Assembly (NCBI GenBank): GCA_037039925.1
Contig: JAXRKP010001508.1
Coordinates: forward strand, 22,501-86,500
Reading direction: 5' to 3'
Length of the DNA stretch: 64,000 nt
DNA from: Doris montereyensis
Lineage: Eukaryota; Mollusca; Gastropoda; Nudibranchia; Dorididae
Part shown: positions 22,572 to 34,619 of the stretch, piece by piece
Position numbering within the stretch: the first letter of the stretch is position 1
Layout of the letters: every line of letters begins with the position of its first letter
Program-made: the position numbers and the translations under genes
The notes under the pieces: model-generated
The model's input: only the letters and a program-made list of their open reading frames with translations
Database searches by the model: none
What the model was told of the DNA's origin: nothing

Positions 22572-22625
22572 CACATATGTGTCATCAATTCAAGGGGAAA
22601 GGTAAAGTATGCTGAAAGCAGTTAA
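22572..22625 (+). CDS. HPRT1: HPRT exon 8 (last exon) and stop
   Basis: Acceptor TTTCAG. It encodes HICVINSRGKVKYAESS and a TAA stop at 22623-22625. The H(V/I)CVI...GK.KY ending is the normal HPRT C-terminus. No AATAAA was found close downstream, so the 3' UTR end is not set. Confidence 0.95.
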   Translation, partial: HICVINSRGKVKYAESS

Positions 22626-23440
22626 AACTACTGGAAGTATTTTATTCATGGCTATGATGGAAGAGAACGTATGCATATCTCATTGGTTCTTCCACGTACA
22701 CCTACTCAACCTTACTTTGATCCCAGGCGTTTGGTCATTGTCATTTTTTATGCTGTGCTTGAGATTGCTATGACAATTGTGATCCTGAACCCCAATGTGT
22801 AGACTCTGGTTTTATCATGTTACTTTTTAGGTCGTTTTTTGTTTCGTTGATAATATCAGAATATCATCTTATCTTCTATTTTTCGCTTATAAATGACCAA
22901 TCTCTGGGTTTTTTCACCGATTTTTCATTTGTGCATATAGTCGCCGTGTTCCAGGTGTGGAGCAAATTTTGGAGAAGAAAATCTTTCTCAGACAACTAAA
23001 AATAGCTTTCCCAATCGTCTCTGTGATAACTGGTATATCATGCAATTTTAACCAATGAAAATAACTAAGAGCCTTCGCTGCTCTATCTACACCATTGAAC
23101 ATTTCCTTCAACGGTCATTCATGAAACATTTCAAATTTAGGTCTTTCCCAAAAGTTGTCAAATGCTCTATTCGTGGATAGCGATCAGCAGCGGCGATATG
23201 TGACTTTCATTATTTGTAATGATGGTGGCAGAAATATTATTATTATTTTTATTCAATGACGGTTAAGTCGATGGTCTTGAGAGCCTGAGAAATCGACATG
23301 TGATTTATGTGTGTCATCTTCCTTTATGGTCATAGAGGGAGTTGATGTCGGTTTTGACTTGAGTTTTGGGTCTTACAAGATAAGCTCAAATCAAACAAAG
23401 CTTCACTTCCTTAGTTCCAAAAGCCCCAAACTTTCTGCAA
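22626..23440. other. HPRT 3' UTR and intergenic sequence
   Basis: No ORF or repeat that I can name. The start must include the HPRT 3' UTR. Confidence 0.4.
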
Positions 23441-23464
23441 AGAGTATGAATCTGCGCTAAGTAA

Positions 23465-23530
23465 TACTAAAGACAAACAGTGAGGCAAGGGGCATGTCAA
23501 CAGTCATAAATAACAATGACATGGAGTGAT
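23465..23530 (+). mobile_element. Left part of SINE-3/fold-back copy split by a LINE
   Basis: TAAAGACAAACAGTGAGGCAAGG and the following ATGTCAA..GT.A and AATGACAT..A.TGA text match the left end of the element at 62920-63189. The match stops where LINE-C begins and appears to resume at 24655. Confidence 0.55.
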
Positions 23531-24655
23531 ATTGAAGGTGTTCCTCAAGGTTCCATTTTAGGACCACTATTGTTCAATATTTTCATAAACGATATCTTTC
23601 ATTTCATAAAAGATGGTAAATTATATAATTATGCTGATGATAACACTGTCTTTTGCTCATCCAATGTATGACATTTTGATAGATACTTTAGAAAAGGAAA
23701 ACAGTATATTGATAGATTGGTTTAAAATTAACTGCGTACAAGCAAATCTAAATAAGTTCCAAGCTATCGCAATAGGAAAGAAAACATTTGCAAAAAAATC
23801 CATTTTCAGAATTGATTGTATTGATATCTCTTGTGACGATGTAGTAAAGCTTCTGGGAATTGACTTTGATTATCAACTCAAATTTGATAACCACATTAGG
23901 AATTTATCCCGAAGAGCCTCTCAACAACTACGTGTCTTAAAACTAAATAGATTAACAATTTTTCACACTTTTGTGCTTTCAAATTTCAATTTCTGCCCTT
24001 TGGCATGGCATTTCTGCTCAAAAACAAATGTGAAAAAACTAGAAAAAATTCAAGAGCGCACTACGTTTTATTTATGAAAACTATGAGAAGTCATATGAAG
24101 AACTTTTAACCATCGCTAAAGTTCCATCCTTACAAATAAGAAGAATGCGAACAATGGCTCTTGAGACTTTTAAAATACTATATAACCTTGCACCACCATG
24201 TTTGGACAACTTGGTGCAATTCAAAAAACCAAAGATACAATTTTAGATATTCAAATACTGTTAAAATTCCAAGGGTGAGGAGTACAATGTATGGCAAAAA
24301 TTCTTTTAAATATGCAGCAGCTGTCCTTTGGAACGAGTTGCCACAACACATTAGGGAAGTTTCAAATTGTAATATATATTTAAGAATCTCGTGTCTTGCT
24401 GGAATGGAAAAGAATGTACATGTACTTGTATTGCATGTGGATAGCTGTTTGTGTATTTTTTTAAATGTTTTCTTTTAAATAATATGTGTTCTATTTTAAT
24501 TATGTTTAGTATATTGACCTGTGTCGTTGCATTCCTGCTATTTTATATATTGTTAAGTCGGCTAAAAGCTCTTCAGAGCTTATATGATTATATGTATTAT
24601 TTCTGTAAACCTGTATGATGAAATTGCTGACTATAAATAAAATTTTGAATTGAAT
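23530..24655 (+). mobile_element. LINE-C: 5'-truncated CR1/jockey-like RT fragment
   Basis: Reads [20 protein letters not shown] near 23536, then YADDNTVFC near 23630 (catalytic YADD intact). Thumb sequence follows (KLLGIDFDYQLKFDNHI near 23850, LSNFNFCPLAWHFCS near 23978), then EELLTIAKVPSLQIRRMR near 24100 and AAAVLWNELPQHIRE near 24318. At least three frame breaks are present. The 3' end carries AATAAA and a TTGAATTGAATTGAA tail at 24645-24658. Confidence 0.88.
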
Positions 24656-24785
24656 TGAAGCCCCATAGGAACCAAGATGGTACAAATGAGAATAGAATCA
24701 TACCCACAGGGGCAAATGTTGATACATCTCTGTGAGTTTGATGCAATGTCAATGCAGTTTTGTCTTTAGTTTGTTTTTCAATAGC
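24655..24785 (+). mobile_element. Right part of SINE-3/fold-back copy
   Basis: Starts with GCCCCATAGGAAC and ends at GTCTTTAGTTTG, like the internal and right-end text of the elements at 62500-63190. It lies directly after LINE-C. Confidence 0.5.
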
Positions 24786-24794
24786 CCTTATCAC

Positions 24795-24945
24795 ATTGGC
24801 GATTGGTGGGCATTTCTGATAGATTTTACTTCTTCTCTTTCACTCTTTTGCATGTCTTTTATCTTGCTGTTTCCTTCTTCTTTGCCCCGAGATCCCTGTG
24901 GATATCTGTAAATTCTAATGAAATAAACATGATACAAACCTTCCA
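24795..24945 (+). mobile_element. SINE-1 copy
   Basis: GATTGGTGGGCA head, TTTCACTCTTTTGCATG, ATCTTGCTGTTTCC, CCCGAGATC and a diverged AAATTCTAATGAAATAAAC end match the SINE-1 family. No obvious flanking duplication was found. Confidence 0.65.
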
Positions 24946-25494
24946 CACACATGTGACATGGTTAATGAATATGAAAATTTTGGGCTCGTTTTAACAGCTG
25001 CTTTTTGGCATATGTCACAATATTATAATATGTGTGATAAAATGGAGTTCTTTTTTCAAGTTGAAAGTATTTTTGCTTCTGTTCCATAACAAGATGAGGT
25101 GTTCCATATTGTAGATCTTGCCGTAAATGGATGCATGTTTATTACTTTGGCCCAACAATGATTTCTCCCTAAGATTTTTCTTTAGCCTGGCTTTTTTTTT
25201 TAGCCCGGTTTTTTTTTTAGCCCATCAATTACATTTTTCAAAGAGGCAATCATAAAAATTGACAGATTCTGTTTGGTTGCAAGCCATTATATTTTAATTT
25301 TAAAGCACTCAATTGACTTAAATGTGCTTCTGCTCATGGTTGAGTTTTACAAACTATGATGCATTTGCTCTGTCGAAGCTACTTTATTACTCTTTTAAGT
25401 ATGGTGACAACAGAAAGCAGAACGATACATAGATCATGTTATATTAATTAAAATTTAATGTAAGACTGGAGCTGTGTGAAAGATTGAAAGAAGT

Positions 25495-25629
25495 AGTAGT
25501 CGCTGGATAAAAAGTGTTTTATGCATACCATGCGTTTATAAGAACACTTTTATTATATAGTAGCAATTCGGTCAGCAGATGTATTGTAAGCGTGTTTTAT
25601 GCAGAGTGTGCTTTTATCCAGTGACTACT
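25495..25629. repeat. Small inverted-repeat element
   Basis: AGTAGTCGCTGGATAAAA at 25495-25512 and TTTTATCCAGTGACTACT at 25612-25629 are inverted with one mismatch; the inner text is also partly self-complementary. It could be a 135-bp MITE. Confidence 0.55.
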
Positions 25630-26319
25630 GTAGTAGAATAAGGACACTTGTCTTATACTGTATATTCTGACATGATGCTGGTCCCAAAGAATCTATGTGT
25701 TGATTATTTGTTTTGTAACATCTCTCCACGTGTATCGATCCAGTGCTAGGGTCTTTAAGGCAAGTAGGTCTCTTTCTATGTTTACCTATGACGGTAGGTT
25801 TGTGTCGGCTCCATTTCCTTGGGCTGGATGTTGGTATATTTTAAGTAGTATTGTAAGTCCTGGTTATGTATCGTTGGCAATGATGTCGGTGTTCTTCCTT
25901 TGTATTTCGATTTCTATTAGTAGTAGCTGTAAAATTCCATGTGGACAAAGTAAGGTTTTCTTCTTGTTTTTTAATACTTTTTTCCCCTCCAAACATGAGA
26001 AAGCAAGTGTTTCACTGACATCACAAGTGTGCTTATTCCTTTACTTTTGTTCAAACCAAGTGTGGTAGATGTAGTGTTTTGCCCGTGTTATGTCATACAT
26101 GATTGTATTATTTTATCATCATACGTGTGTTTCTTACACATACATAACTATATCTGGCAATGTTTATTGGAGATGAAAACTGAGCATGGTGAGAAAGTGT
26201 TGGAATGTTGCTTGTTTTGTTTTCCGTTTTTTTGTAGTTTCATTTTATTTGGGTTTGTTTTGGGTTGGGGTTTGTTGGGCATTATTATCAAGAGAATGTC
26301 TTCTTGTAAATTGAAACGG

Positions 26320-26338
26320 ATATATGTATATATATATG

Positions 26339-26437
<99 letters not shown>

Positions 26438-26438
26438 A

Positions 26439-26495
<57 letters not shown>
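26320..26495. repeat. (TA)n microsatellite
   Basis: About 175 bp of TA repeat with scattered TATG interruptions. The Tyr-Ile reading frames across it are artefacts. Confidence 0.97.
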
Positions 26496-26498
<3 letters not shown>

Positions 26499-26509
26499 AC
26501 TTTAATGCC

Positions 26510-27745
26510 TGTACTATGATATGATTGATATATGTGTTTTATTTGATGCATACTTAAGTATTTCTTTATAGTATTTAAGGCTATCAGAAATCACGATATG
26601 GCTTTTGTCTAGCTAATGTATGAGGGAGTAGAAGGAAAGCAAGAAAACTATGATGATAATGTGGTCTTTTATTGCAACATTTTTGCTGCATAATATTGTC
26701 TCTAGATGTTGTGATGAATGTCATTGGCGCCCACAGTTGTTTTATTCATCATCATCATTTTGTACTGAATACTGACAGAACTGAGGATACATCTATAGTG
26801 TAATCACCTACTTTACTTGTGTATTATATGTAGTAAAAATCAATAGTAATATATTAATGTTGTCTCACATATCACCAATGCAATATAATATCCTCAACTT
26901 CCCAATTAATTAATGAAATTTGTTTCATTTAAATTATAAGCAAAAATTTGGCCGCTGCAGTGTTCTGGCATCGTTAGGCCTAGCTTAAAGTTAAAGTGTG
27001 TTCGTTCATGTGTGATTGTGGAACTGTATGGAAGACTTGAAAAATTGTGGCCATGACAAAAATCACACCCAAAATTGTTAATAAGTAAACAGTTGTACAA
27101 CCTAGGAAAAAGGAAGTTAGTTGAAGTTGCAACAACATTTTGTCCAAACTGATTAAGGAACTGCTAATGTATTGTAATTATAAGCTGTCTTCTTTACTTC
27201 CATTTAATGAAATGTACATGTAGTCTTCAGAATGCTGTTGTAAGCCTGTTGGGACAAAGGGATGTTACTTCATTATCGTTCTAATTGCATGTACTGATGT
27301 ACTGACAACAAATGAAAGCATGGAATACCAAATGGTTTGTGGTGATGGTTGTAGTGACAGACACTTTCTGCCACAGTTGTGCTTTCTAATCCTAGTGCCG
27401 TGATATTACTAGTATTTGAAAATGCATTTACCTTTATCGTAATTAGCAATACAAAATATATTTGTTAAGTTTTGCATTATCATTACTACTATGTAATGAG
27501 TTCCAATAAGTTTCGTTATGTGTATCATGCACAATGCACCGTAACAGATTTTGATTCATGTCTTTAGCACACATATGAAATTGCCGTCTGGCAATTTTTT
27601 TATTTTTTGTGGTTTTAATCCAATTAACAGGGGTGGAAAACGTAGACTGAAACAACTGTGACTTAGTACTCAGTGTGAAAAGATATAGTAGTTATCCTTA
27701 GGCCTCGTGATTCAAGTGATTGATTTCATGAACATTTTAAATTGG
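26510..27745. other. Unassigned intergenic sequence
   Basis: No gene-like ORF, no matched repeat and no RNA gene that I can support. Confidence 0.4.
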
Positions 27746-27748
27746 TTT

Positions 27749-27767
27749 GGGGGGGGGGGGGGGGGGG
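27749..27767 (+). repeat. Poly-G tract
   Basis: A run of about 18 G on the + strand, followed by TTCTCTC. Similar G runs lie at about 7693-7709, 7930-7940 and 28056-28065; such runs can form G-quadruplexes and are error-prone in sequencing. Confidence 0.8.
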
Positions 27768-28284
27768 TTCTCTCTTGTTCAGCGTTAGGTGTCTATTTTA
27801 TTTTTACTTTGATGAATAAAATAAATCTGAGATCACTTTGTATTTAGTCTCACTCCTTTCTTTTCAGTTCAGGGCTTTAGATAAATATATCTATATAGAT
27901 CTGCATGTATTATTCCTGATTTAAATTCTGTGTGTAGTCAGATTACCTCAACTTGAATTTGAAACATTTAATAGAATAGAACACATTTACACTACAGACT
28001 TCTGGTTCTCTAATTGGGGGTATTTGTTTTATTTTTTTATGGGTTTATTCTTTGGGGGGGGGGGTGTTTATTTCCTAATAACCTGAGTGAAACACATGAC
28101 CATTAGGATTAGCATTTGGATTCCAACCCATTCCTACTTGTATTCAAATCAAATAAATAGGTTTTTGTTTGTTTTGATTAAATTTTGTTCCTTCTCCTCA
28201 CAATGCTTTCCTTGTTTTTTATTGTGTCTGGGTTATTATGTCATGGTAAATCTATCTAGTACTAGTTCATGGCATCCATTGCTT

Positions 28285-28385
28285 GCTGGTAGGTCCTATT
28301 TTTATCTTTCAATTCATCTTGCTGCTTCCTCCTAAATTACCCCGAGATCACCATATTTGGTTTAAGTAAAACTAACAAGAAAAAT
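28285..28385 (+). mobile_element. SINE-1 copy
   Basis: CTGGTAGGTCC, ATCTTGCTGCTTCCTCCTAA, CCCGAGATCACC and a diverged AAAACTAACAAG end match the SINE-1 family. A further short piece (TTTCACTC..CATATTGCTGTTTCC) lies at about 28755-28800. Confidence 0.6.
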
Positions 28386-28394
28386 ACTTGTGGT

Positions 28395-28690
28395 CTAGAG
28401 TCGCGGGTTGATGCCCCAAGGGTTGAAAATTTTCTTGAATTTAATTATTCAAGTCAAGTAAAACCCAAATCCTGATCCAGGTAAGTTGGATCGACACCTA
28501 GTCCCATCAGAGATGGATGGTAAAAGGAAGGTCCATTGTGCAGATCACAACACTGCACGTTAAAAAAAAAGATTCCTTGGCTGCTTACACTTATAGTTAC
28601 AGGACCAAATTAACAAATCCTACCAAAACCCACAAGATCACCTTAGTGGATGTGGAAAAAATCAAATCAAATCAAACGAAACAAACAAGT
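28395..28690 (+). mobile_element. SINE fragment
   Basis: A B-box-like GGGTTGATGCCCC at about 28404 is followed by GTGCAGATCACAACACTGCACG and GATCACCTTAGTGGATG, and the element ends in (ATCAA)n at about 28668-28685. The middle block also occurs at 6945-7060. Confidence 0.55.
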
Positions 28691-28999
28691 CCATTGTCAT
28701 GTCTGCCTGTCTGGCTGGTAGTGGTAGGCGAATACTATTGAGGACATCCATCTGCCTTCTTTTCACTCTTCACTTCTTTCTTCATATTGCTGTTTCCATG
28801 TGTGGTTGGTGGGCGCTGCCAATAGCCAGCTATGGGGGTACGTATACAATACAGTACTTATAATTATAAGTTACTACGCAGTCCAACCCACATATATCGA
28901 CGTCGCATATGTTGACATTCTGCATATTTCGACGTCATATCATAGTCCTGGTTTTCTCCCGTATATTATTAATATTAGTATAAAGAAAACCCACTGATG

Positions 29000-29850
29000 A
29001 TGTTTCGACGTGAATTTGACTTAAATCCTAAATATATAATATACATGTATATATCGATTTTTCCGCTTTTGTCGGTGCAGGGAATAATCAGTCGATGGCC
29101 GGAAAATGGTAAATCGATTAGTGAAAGCCAAGAATTGGCAAATGAAAACACATGCCTGTAGACCAAAAGAATACTGCACCTAGAGCAACCCAAGCCAATT
29201 ATTTAATTTAAATTTAAAACACAAGCTCTTCAACCAATGAAATCCTGCACCGTGGAACAATCAATGCACGACTCGAAAAGACGACCATCATCATTCAATT
29301 ATGACTTCACACCAGCGAAATAAAAGCCAGCGATGCTCTCACCGTCTTCAAAAACATTATTATTATTATGGGTTTTTCTGGTGGTATCCCTTTATTTTAA
29401 TGGTTGCTCTGATAGTGATACATTGAGACCTCTCACTTATAATAATATATCGACAACATTGTGGTGGTCCCAGTGATATTGATTATATATAAGAGGGTTG
29501 GAGTAGGACTGTAATACGTGCGTCCGGTTTTTAATTATGACGATAACCTTCGTCATCGTTTTCATTTCCATGGGACCGTCTTTGTTGATAACCTTCATTT
29601 GACTTCATGCTCATATTTTCCTCATACCGACGTCCGCCCCGAGTATGCGACGTGGGAATTAAGAAAAACGATTGCAAGCTCGAAGCAGCGACCTTTGATT
29701 TAATTTTTAAGCCAAGATTCGCGCTGAATGAGAATGTGATTGTGAATATTTTCCATTTGTACACATTTTTTATACTGATGACAAATATTGTATGTTATTA
29801 TAATATTAGCTTATTAATAATACGTATGCTGTGTAAAAAGTAGTAAATTG
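29000..29850. other. Unassigned intergenic sequence
   Basis: Several CpG-containing stretches but no recognisable coding sequence, repeat family or RNA gene. Confidence 0.35.
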
Positions 29851-29856
29851 CTCGCT

Positions 29857-30049
<193 letters not shown>

Positions 30050-30221
30050 CGTAGTTCATACAAGATAGATGGGGTGGGAATTGTAATCAAGATCTACATT
30101 ATTATGTTACACACCTGGGCACCCACAGACACACAGTGACACACACATTTTTAACTTAAAATTAACCAAATTATTCGCATCAATAAAAATAACCTTTAGT
30201 GTGTAATTCCGCTTCTTGGCG

Positions 30222-30350
30222 GGCAGTGTGGTAGGTTATACTTCTTTCCTTTTACTTTTTCGTTTCCTTTTGGTATCTTCCTCTTATTTCATCCTGAGAT
30301 CACAACAATGGCGGATGGGGTAAATTTCAATTAAACGAACAAACTACTTC
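30222..30350 (+). mobile_element. SINE-1 copy
   Basis: GGCGGGCAGTGTGGTAGG head, CTTCTTTCCTTTTAC, ATCTTCCTCTTATT, CCTGAGATCACAACAATGG and GGGTAAATTTCAATTAAAC. This is one of the best-preserved copies. No clean flanking duplication. Confidence 0.75.
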
Positions 30351-32405
30351 CTGATTCTTCGCATTGGGTCACACTTCCGATAAAGCAGTACATCACCCCG
30401 ATAGCGCTGGCACTGGCACTCTGACTCATCGATAAGACGTACGTTACGTAGTTTCGATAAAATTCACGTCACCGTCCGATTTTTCAAATTACAGGTTCGT
30501 GTCCCATGGAAACGATCACAGCGTGAAACTCACTGAAACGGAGGCCAAATACATACCACCATGGAAAGGAGCCCGGATATGGGAAGGAACTGTTAACAGA
30601 GAATTAACGTATCAATCCCAGGGCATATATGTGAATATATTTGCATCTGTTTACATAAATACAAATTAAATAATGTGCAAATTTCAACTACCCACCCAAT
30701 ATCCTCCTTTCAAGTTTGATGCTGATCGCGAAAACAATATTCATTTCTCTACCTCAAGTTTTTATAAGTTATTCGAGTGTAATCAAAGTTGGAACAGCAC
30801 CGGTAGGTCATATTATACATGTGCATATTACATAGACACATACGTACATACATATACGTCCAACAGATTGATTCACTTACCTGACATACCAATTTATTAT
30901 AATATTGAATATGTAGTATAATAATTAACGTCATGTATCTATATGTATTACACCAGTGCTTCTCAAACTATATGTTGTGATGGACCGGCTGTTCTTTTTG
31001 TTATTGTGTGTGCCACAGAACGATGATGGAAACGAACCTATCATCCAACCTAGTGAAAAAATGGGCCGGATCTTTTAATGTACTTTTAATCTCCACCTAC
31101 CAGCAGACAATAATTGCTCGCGCACCGTTATCGCACCACAGACCATTCTTTTAAAGTCAGTGTCTTTGAATTGATCGTACCACACTTTTGAGTATCACTG
31201 TTTCATACGACCTAGTGCTTTGGATTTGTAGGTACACATGTATCAGTATCAGTGATACTTTTAATATCTCTGTGTTTTGCCAAAATGATGTAGATCTATT
31301 ATTGTGAACTAACTGGTCATAACGTTTATTAGCCCTTCCGTTTAATTCATCAAGACGGGGCATTTATAACTACTGTTATGGTGAATTTAAATCAAACTTT
31401 AAATAAAAAGAAAGAAGAGGAAGTTGAATTGAAACATAAAGAAACGACGAATACCGAACCATTAGTTTCGAATCTGAGACATAAAATATAAGAAAGAAAG
31501 AAAATCACATTGACAAAGACAATGTCATAATTAATGGAGTTAATCCTAGGCAACATAAGAAATTCGTCGAAAACTTACGCCACAGGACCCACAACTGACC
31601 CCAAAGCCAGCTGACATTAGTGACATTGTCGCTGTTCCAAGGGCTCTCTTGGAGCTTGAAAAACCAATGTACCATTACAACAACAAAAAAAGAAAGAAAG
31701 AAGAAGACAAAGACTTATTGCCTTTAGTAGTGTCATGATGCTATTGTTAAACATCAAAATAATTATGTAGGTTTATACATGTAACATGATGCAGAAGTAC
31801 ATGTAGCTGGTAAATCACTCTGGTGTGTCACCATACCAAGGGTCTAGTAACCTTATGATAAAAGTATCAGTAACAAACAGGCTCAGTTACAGACATTGCT
31901 GACATGCAAGTACGCAAAATGATTACACGTGCTACGTGTGTATTGATTAACCGATGACCATATTATGTCAAACAGATTGTATGGTATACGTAATAAATTG
32001 ACCGTCAGAAAGATATTGTTACAATAGGAGGCAGCCAATGCCAAATACGTGTATTATCCTAATAATATTTTATCATTGAATGTTGCGGAGTGGGGGGTGG
32101 GGTGGGATGGAGGTGTATGGAGGATACATTCTGTGGGTGAAATTTTCTTTGATACATAACAATAACAAGCGAATATGTAATATAGTATATGCATGACTGC
32201 ATATTATACAATAAAACTAAAATTAAAGAGCGCAATATAAAAATTAACCAACAAATGATAGATTCATGTGTCACAGAAAGGATCGTGGGAGGGCTAACAA
32301 TGAGTACGGTACATTATGTAATACTAATAGAGTACCATCGTCATATTCGAGGTCAATGTGACCTGCCTCAACCTTGCTATGCCAAGGAAGGTAAACTATG
32401 CACGC
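30351..32405. other. Unassigned intergenic sequence
   Basis: A 57-codon open frame at about 30494-30669 follows an AG, but it has no recognisable family. Otherwise there is no gene, RNA or repeat I can support. Confidence 0.35.
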
Positions 32406-32409
32406 TACG

Positions 32410-33545
32410 TTATTTCAATTTTTCAATTTCAATTTCAATCATCTTTATTGATCCTTTAAAAAAGGAAATTATACTTGTGTTATCACAATTTCCGTTTGAA
32501 AAATAAATGAATACATTTATGCATTCAAATTAAAAACAAATTTAACTTAGTTAATCATTAAATTTTTAGATTTTAGGAGAAGCATACAAAAATTCAAAGG
32601 TGGGGAAATAAATAGTACGGTGAAACAATATACATAAAAAAAAAGTAAAAATTAAAAAAGATAGAATAATTATACTATTATAGACAAATCAGTTTAGCTT
32701 CATACACATTCATTAACTTCTAAATCATTCATTCACCATCCATCAATTTACATATCTTAAGCATTGTGAGGAAAACGCCATTGTGCTTTCAAAGTAAGGT
32801 ATGGTCAAACTTTCGTATGGCGCTTGGAAGAAAAGATCTAAAATATCTCTCAGTGCGGGATTTTAAAATAAGTTATAAGTCGACCGCTTCTACTACTTGT
32901 TTTGGGTATGGAGAAAAGAGGGTGGGTGTTGTCTTTAAGTATACTCATGAGTTTGATCTTGCATTGAATCTCATACAGATCTTCAAAGTTCTCCGGCTCT
33001 ACATCATTTATGAGTTTCCCTATGTGTTTCAGTGTCCTATTAAATTTCTTCTTTTCTCTATCTCTTGTATTTCCTTCCCATGCAGTTATATTAAAAATAA
33101 TAATACTCTTTATGCAAGCTTGATGGAAAAGTCTTATTAGAGTGTTATCAATTTGAAACTTATAAAGCTTCCTCATAAAATACATTCTTTTGTTCACATT
33201 CTTTAAAACTTCATCTGATTGTTTTTGCCATTCTAGCTTCGCGTAAAAAATTATGCCAAGATATTTATATTCATTAACTTTCTCAACTGTTTCATCTTTT
33301 ATAACAATATCATTATGGATGTTATTTGTCTTTTTAAAATCTAAAATCATTTCATTTGTTTTGTTAACATTAAGTTGTCAAGAATTGTCATCACACCATT
33401 TTACAAACCTTTTGATTTCTTGAGCATAATTTATTAGATCTACTTTTGACCTGATAAGAGCTTGGATAGGTGTATCATCTGCATATTTTATTATTGGGAT
33501 GTTTTCAAAATCAGTTTTACAATCATTATGCGCACATTTAAAGTT
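32410..33545 (-). mobile_element. LINE-D: 5'-truncated RT fragment, reverse strand
   Basis: On the - strand it begins near 33540 with TDFENIPIIKYADDTPIQAL (YADD at about 33475-33490) and continues QEIKRFVKWCDDNS; after a stop come LNVNKTNEMILDFKKTNN and the 166-aa frame 33350-32850. That frame holds YKYLGIIF, a basic thumb region and the late ACIKSIIIFNITAWEGN block typical of CR1-like and related RTs. The 3' end is an AT-rich UTR closing with TTGAAATTGAAATTGAAA repeats at about 32415-32440. One stop and the missing 5' half make it inactive. Confidence 0.85.
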
Positions 33546-33799
33546 TTGTTAGATCTGTTCTTACGAATAACAAGATTTTGCCGATGGATTTGTTTCAAGA
33601 TAAGTCAGACATTACGATGTTAAAACTTTACCTCCCCCACACACACACCCACATGCCATTGTTAACATGGATGGAACTTAATTTCATACTTTTTCCTTCT
33701 ATTTTGAGATTACAAATGTGATCGAATTGCTTCTAATTGTGTCAGAGGGCATTATCACCTTTACCCGTAAGCAATTAATTTAATAAAAAAAAAGATTTC

Positions 33800-34250
33800 A
33801 AACCAACGCTACAAGAACGTAGAAAATAACAGAGAATGACATTCTTCTGTAAACTTGTAGAGGGACAGACACCAGCAATGCCATCTGTCCACTTCATTAA
33901 ATTCCACCAAGGAAAACGACTCATGAGACCAAAGACATTTGACAATATTATGTATCAACAAATATCATCAAAGGACAGTCTAGGACTGGACCATCTCAAA
34001 CCGTTAAAATACCCCACGTCAAAACAGAACAAAATAATTAAAAAAAACGCTTTTTTCGGACAAAGCACCGTAGACTGGAACAATTTATTTTGATGACGAA
34101 GGCAAACCAATAGGAGACAGTTTCAAAACAGCAATATGCAGCCGACAACGAGACTTATAAACCATATCCGGATCATAAACTTCTCACTCTCGTTGAATTA
34201 AAGCATAGATCTAGTAGGGATTCTACAACTACAAAATAAATACAGATACA
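33800..34250 (+). mobile_element. LINE RT C-terminal fragment and tail
   Basis: TLQERR near 33809, then the frame 33836-34093 (FFCKLVEGQTPAMPS and, at the end, AFFGQSTVDWNNLF) match the RR...F.K...G..PA and FF..T..WN.L pattern of LINE RT C-termini. The tail holds one degenerate copy of the unit that is amplified at 90-820, and ends with GGATTCTACAACTAC as at window start. Confidence 0.75.
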
Positions 34251-34533
34251 GAAATGCGTGCATCACAAATAAAATGGATCATAAAATTTTGACTGAAAAA
34301 GAACTTATCTGAGGCTTTCTAGAGCATAACATCGTTGCCTCCACAATGCAAAGAGCTCATGTATGCATGAGAGGTCAAGACACTTGAAGACACTACTTTC
34401 TACTTTCATTATCACATTGACGAAGCGATTGAAACCCTCGATCGTCAGTTGATATTTCGATCTGGATAAATACATAGCCTAGATTTAGACATATTTAGTG
34501 TTTAGAAGTTCAGTTCATTCATATTTTTATATC

Positions 34534-34619
34534 ATGGCGCGAAACAACTTAGCTTCAACCAGTGTGGAACTGATCAAAGATAATGAGCGATTCAACAAAG
34601 TAGTTAGTGATGCTGGAGG
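34534..34619 (+). CDS. GLRX3: GLRX3 exon 1
   Basis: Starts ATG in context ATCATGG and encodes MARNNLASTSVELIKDNERF and then NKVVSDAGG, ending in phase 2 before GTAAGT. The N-terminus of GLRX3 is poorly conserved, but the phase joins exactly to exon 2 (GG plus G) to give DAGGRLVVVHF, the first strand of the thioredoxin domain. No other ATG upstream is in frame with a clear splice. GLRX3/PICOT is a cytosolic and nuclear monothiol glutaredoxin that binds [2Fe-2S] clusters as dimers or with BOLA2 and helps cytosolic iron-sulfur protein maturation. Confidence 0.85.

Noticed and set aside
23613..24077. 154-codon frame as a host gene
   Set aside because: It is the palm and thumb part of a LINE RT (YADD just upstream in another frame).
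25697..26068. 123-codon open frame with hydrophobic stretches
   Set aside because: No family motif, no splice-like borders or start context, and typical of AT-rich intergenic DNA.
26029..26551. Tyr-Ile-rich open frames
   Set aside because: Translation of a (TA)n microsatellite.
28880..29000. Repeated TCGACGTC-type motifs as a pogo-like element end
   Set aside because: No matching inverted end or target duplication found nearby.
30494..30669. 57-codon frame after an AG as a possible exon
   Set aside because: No recognisable protein family and no neighbouring exon that would join in phase.
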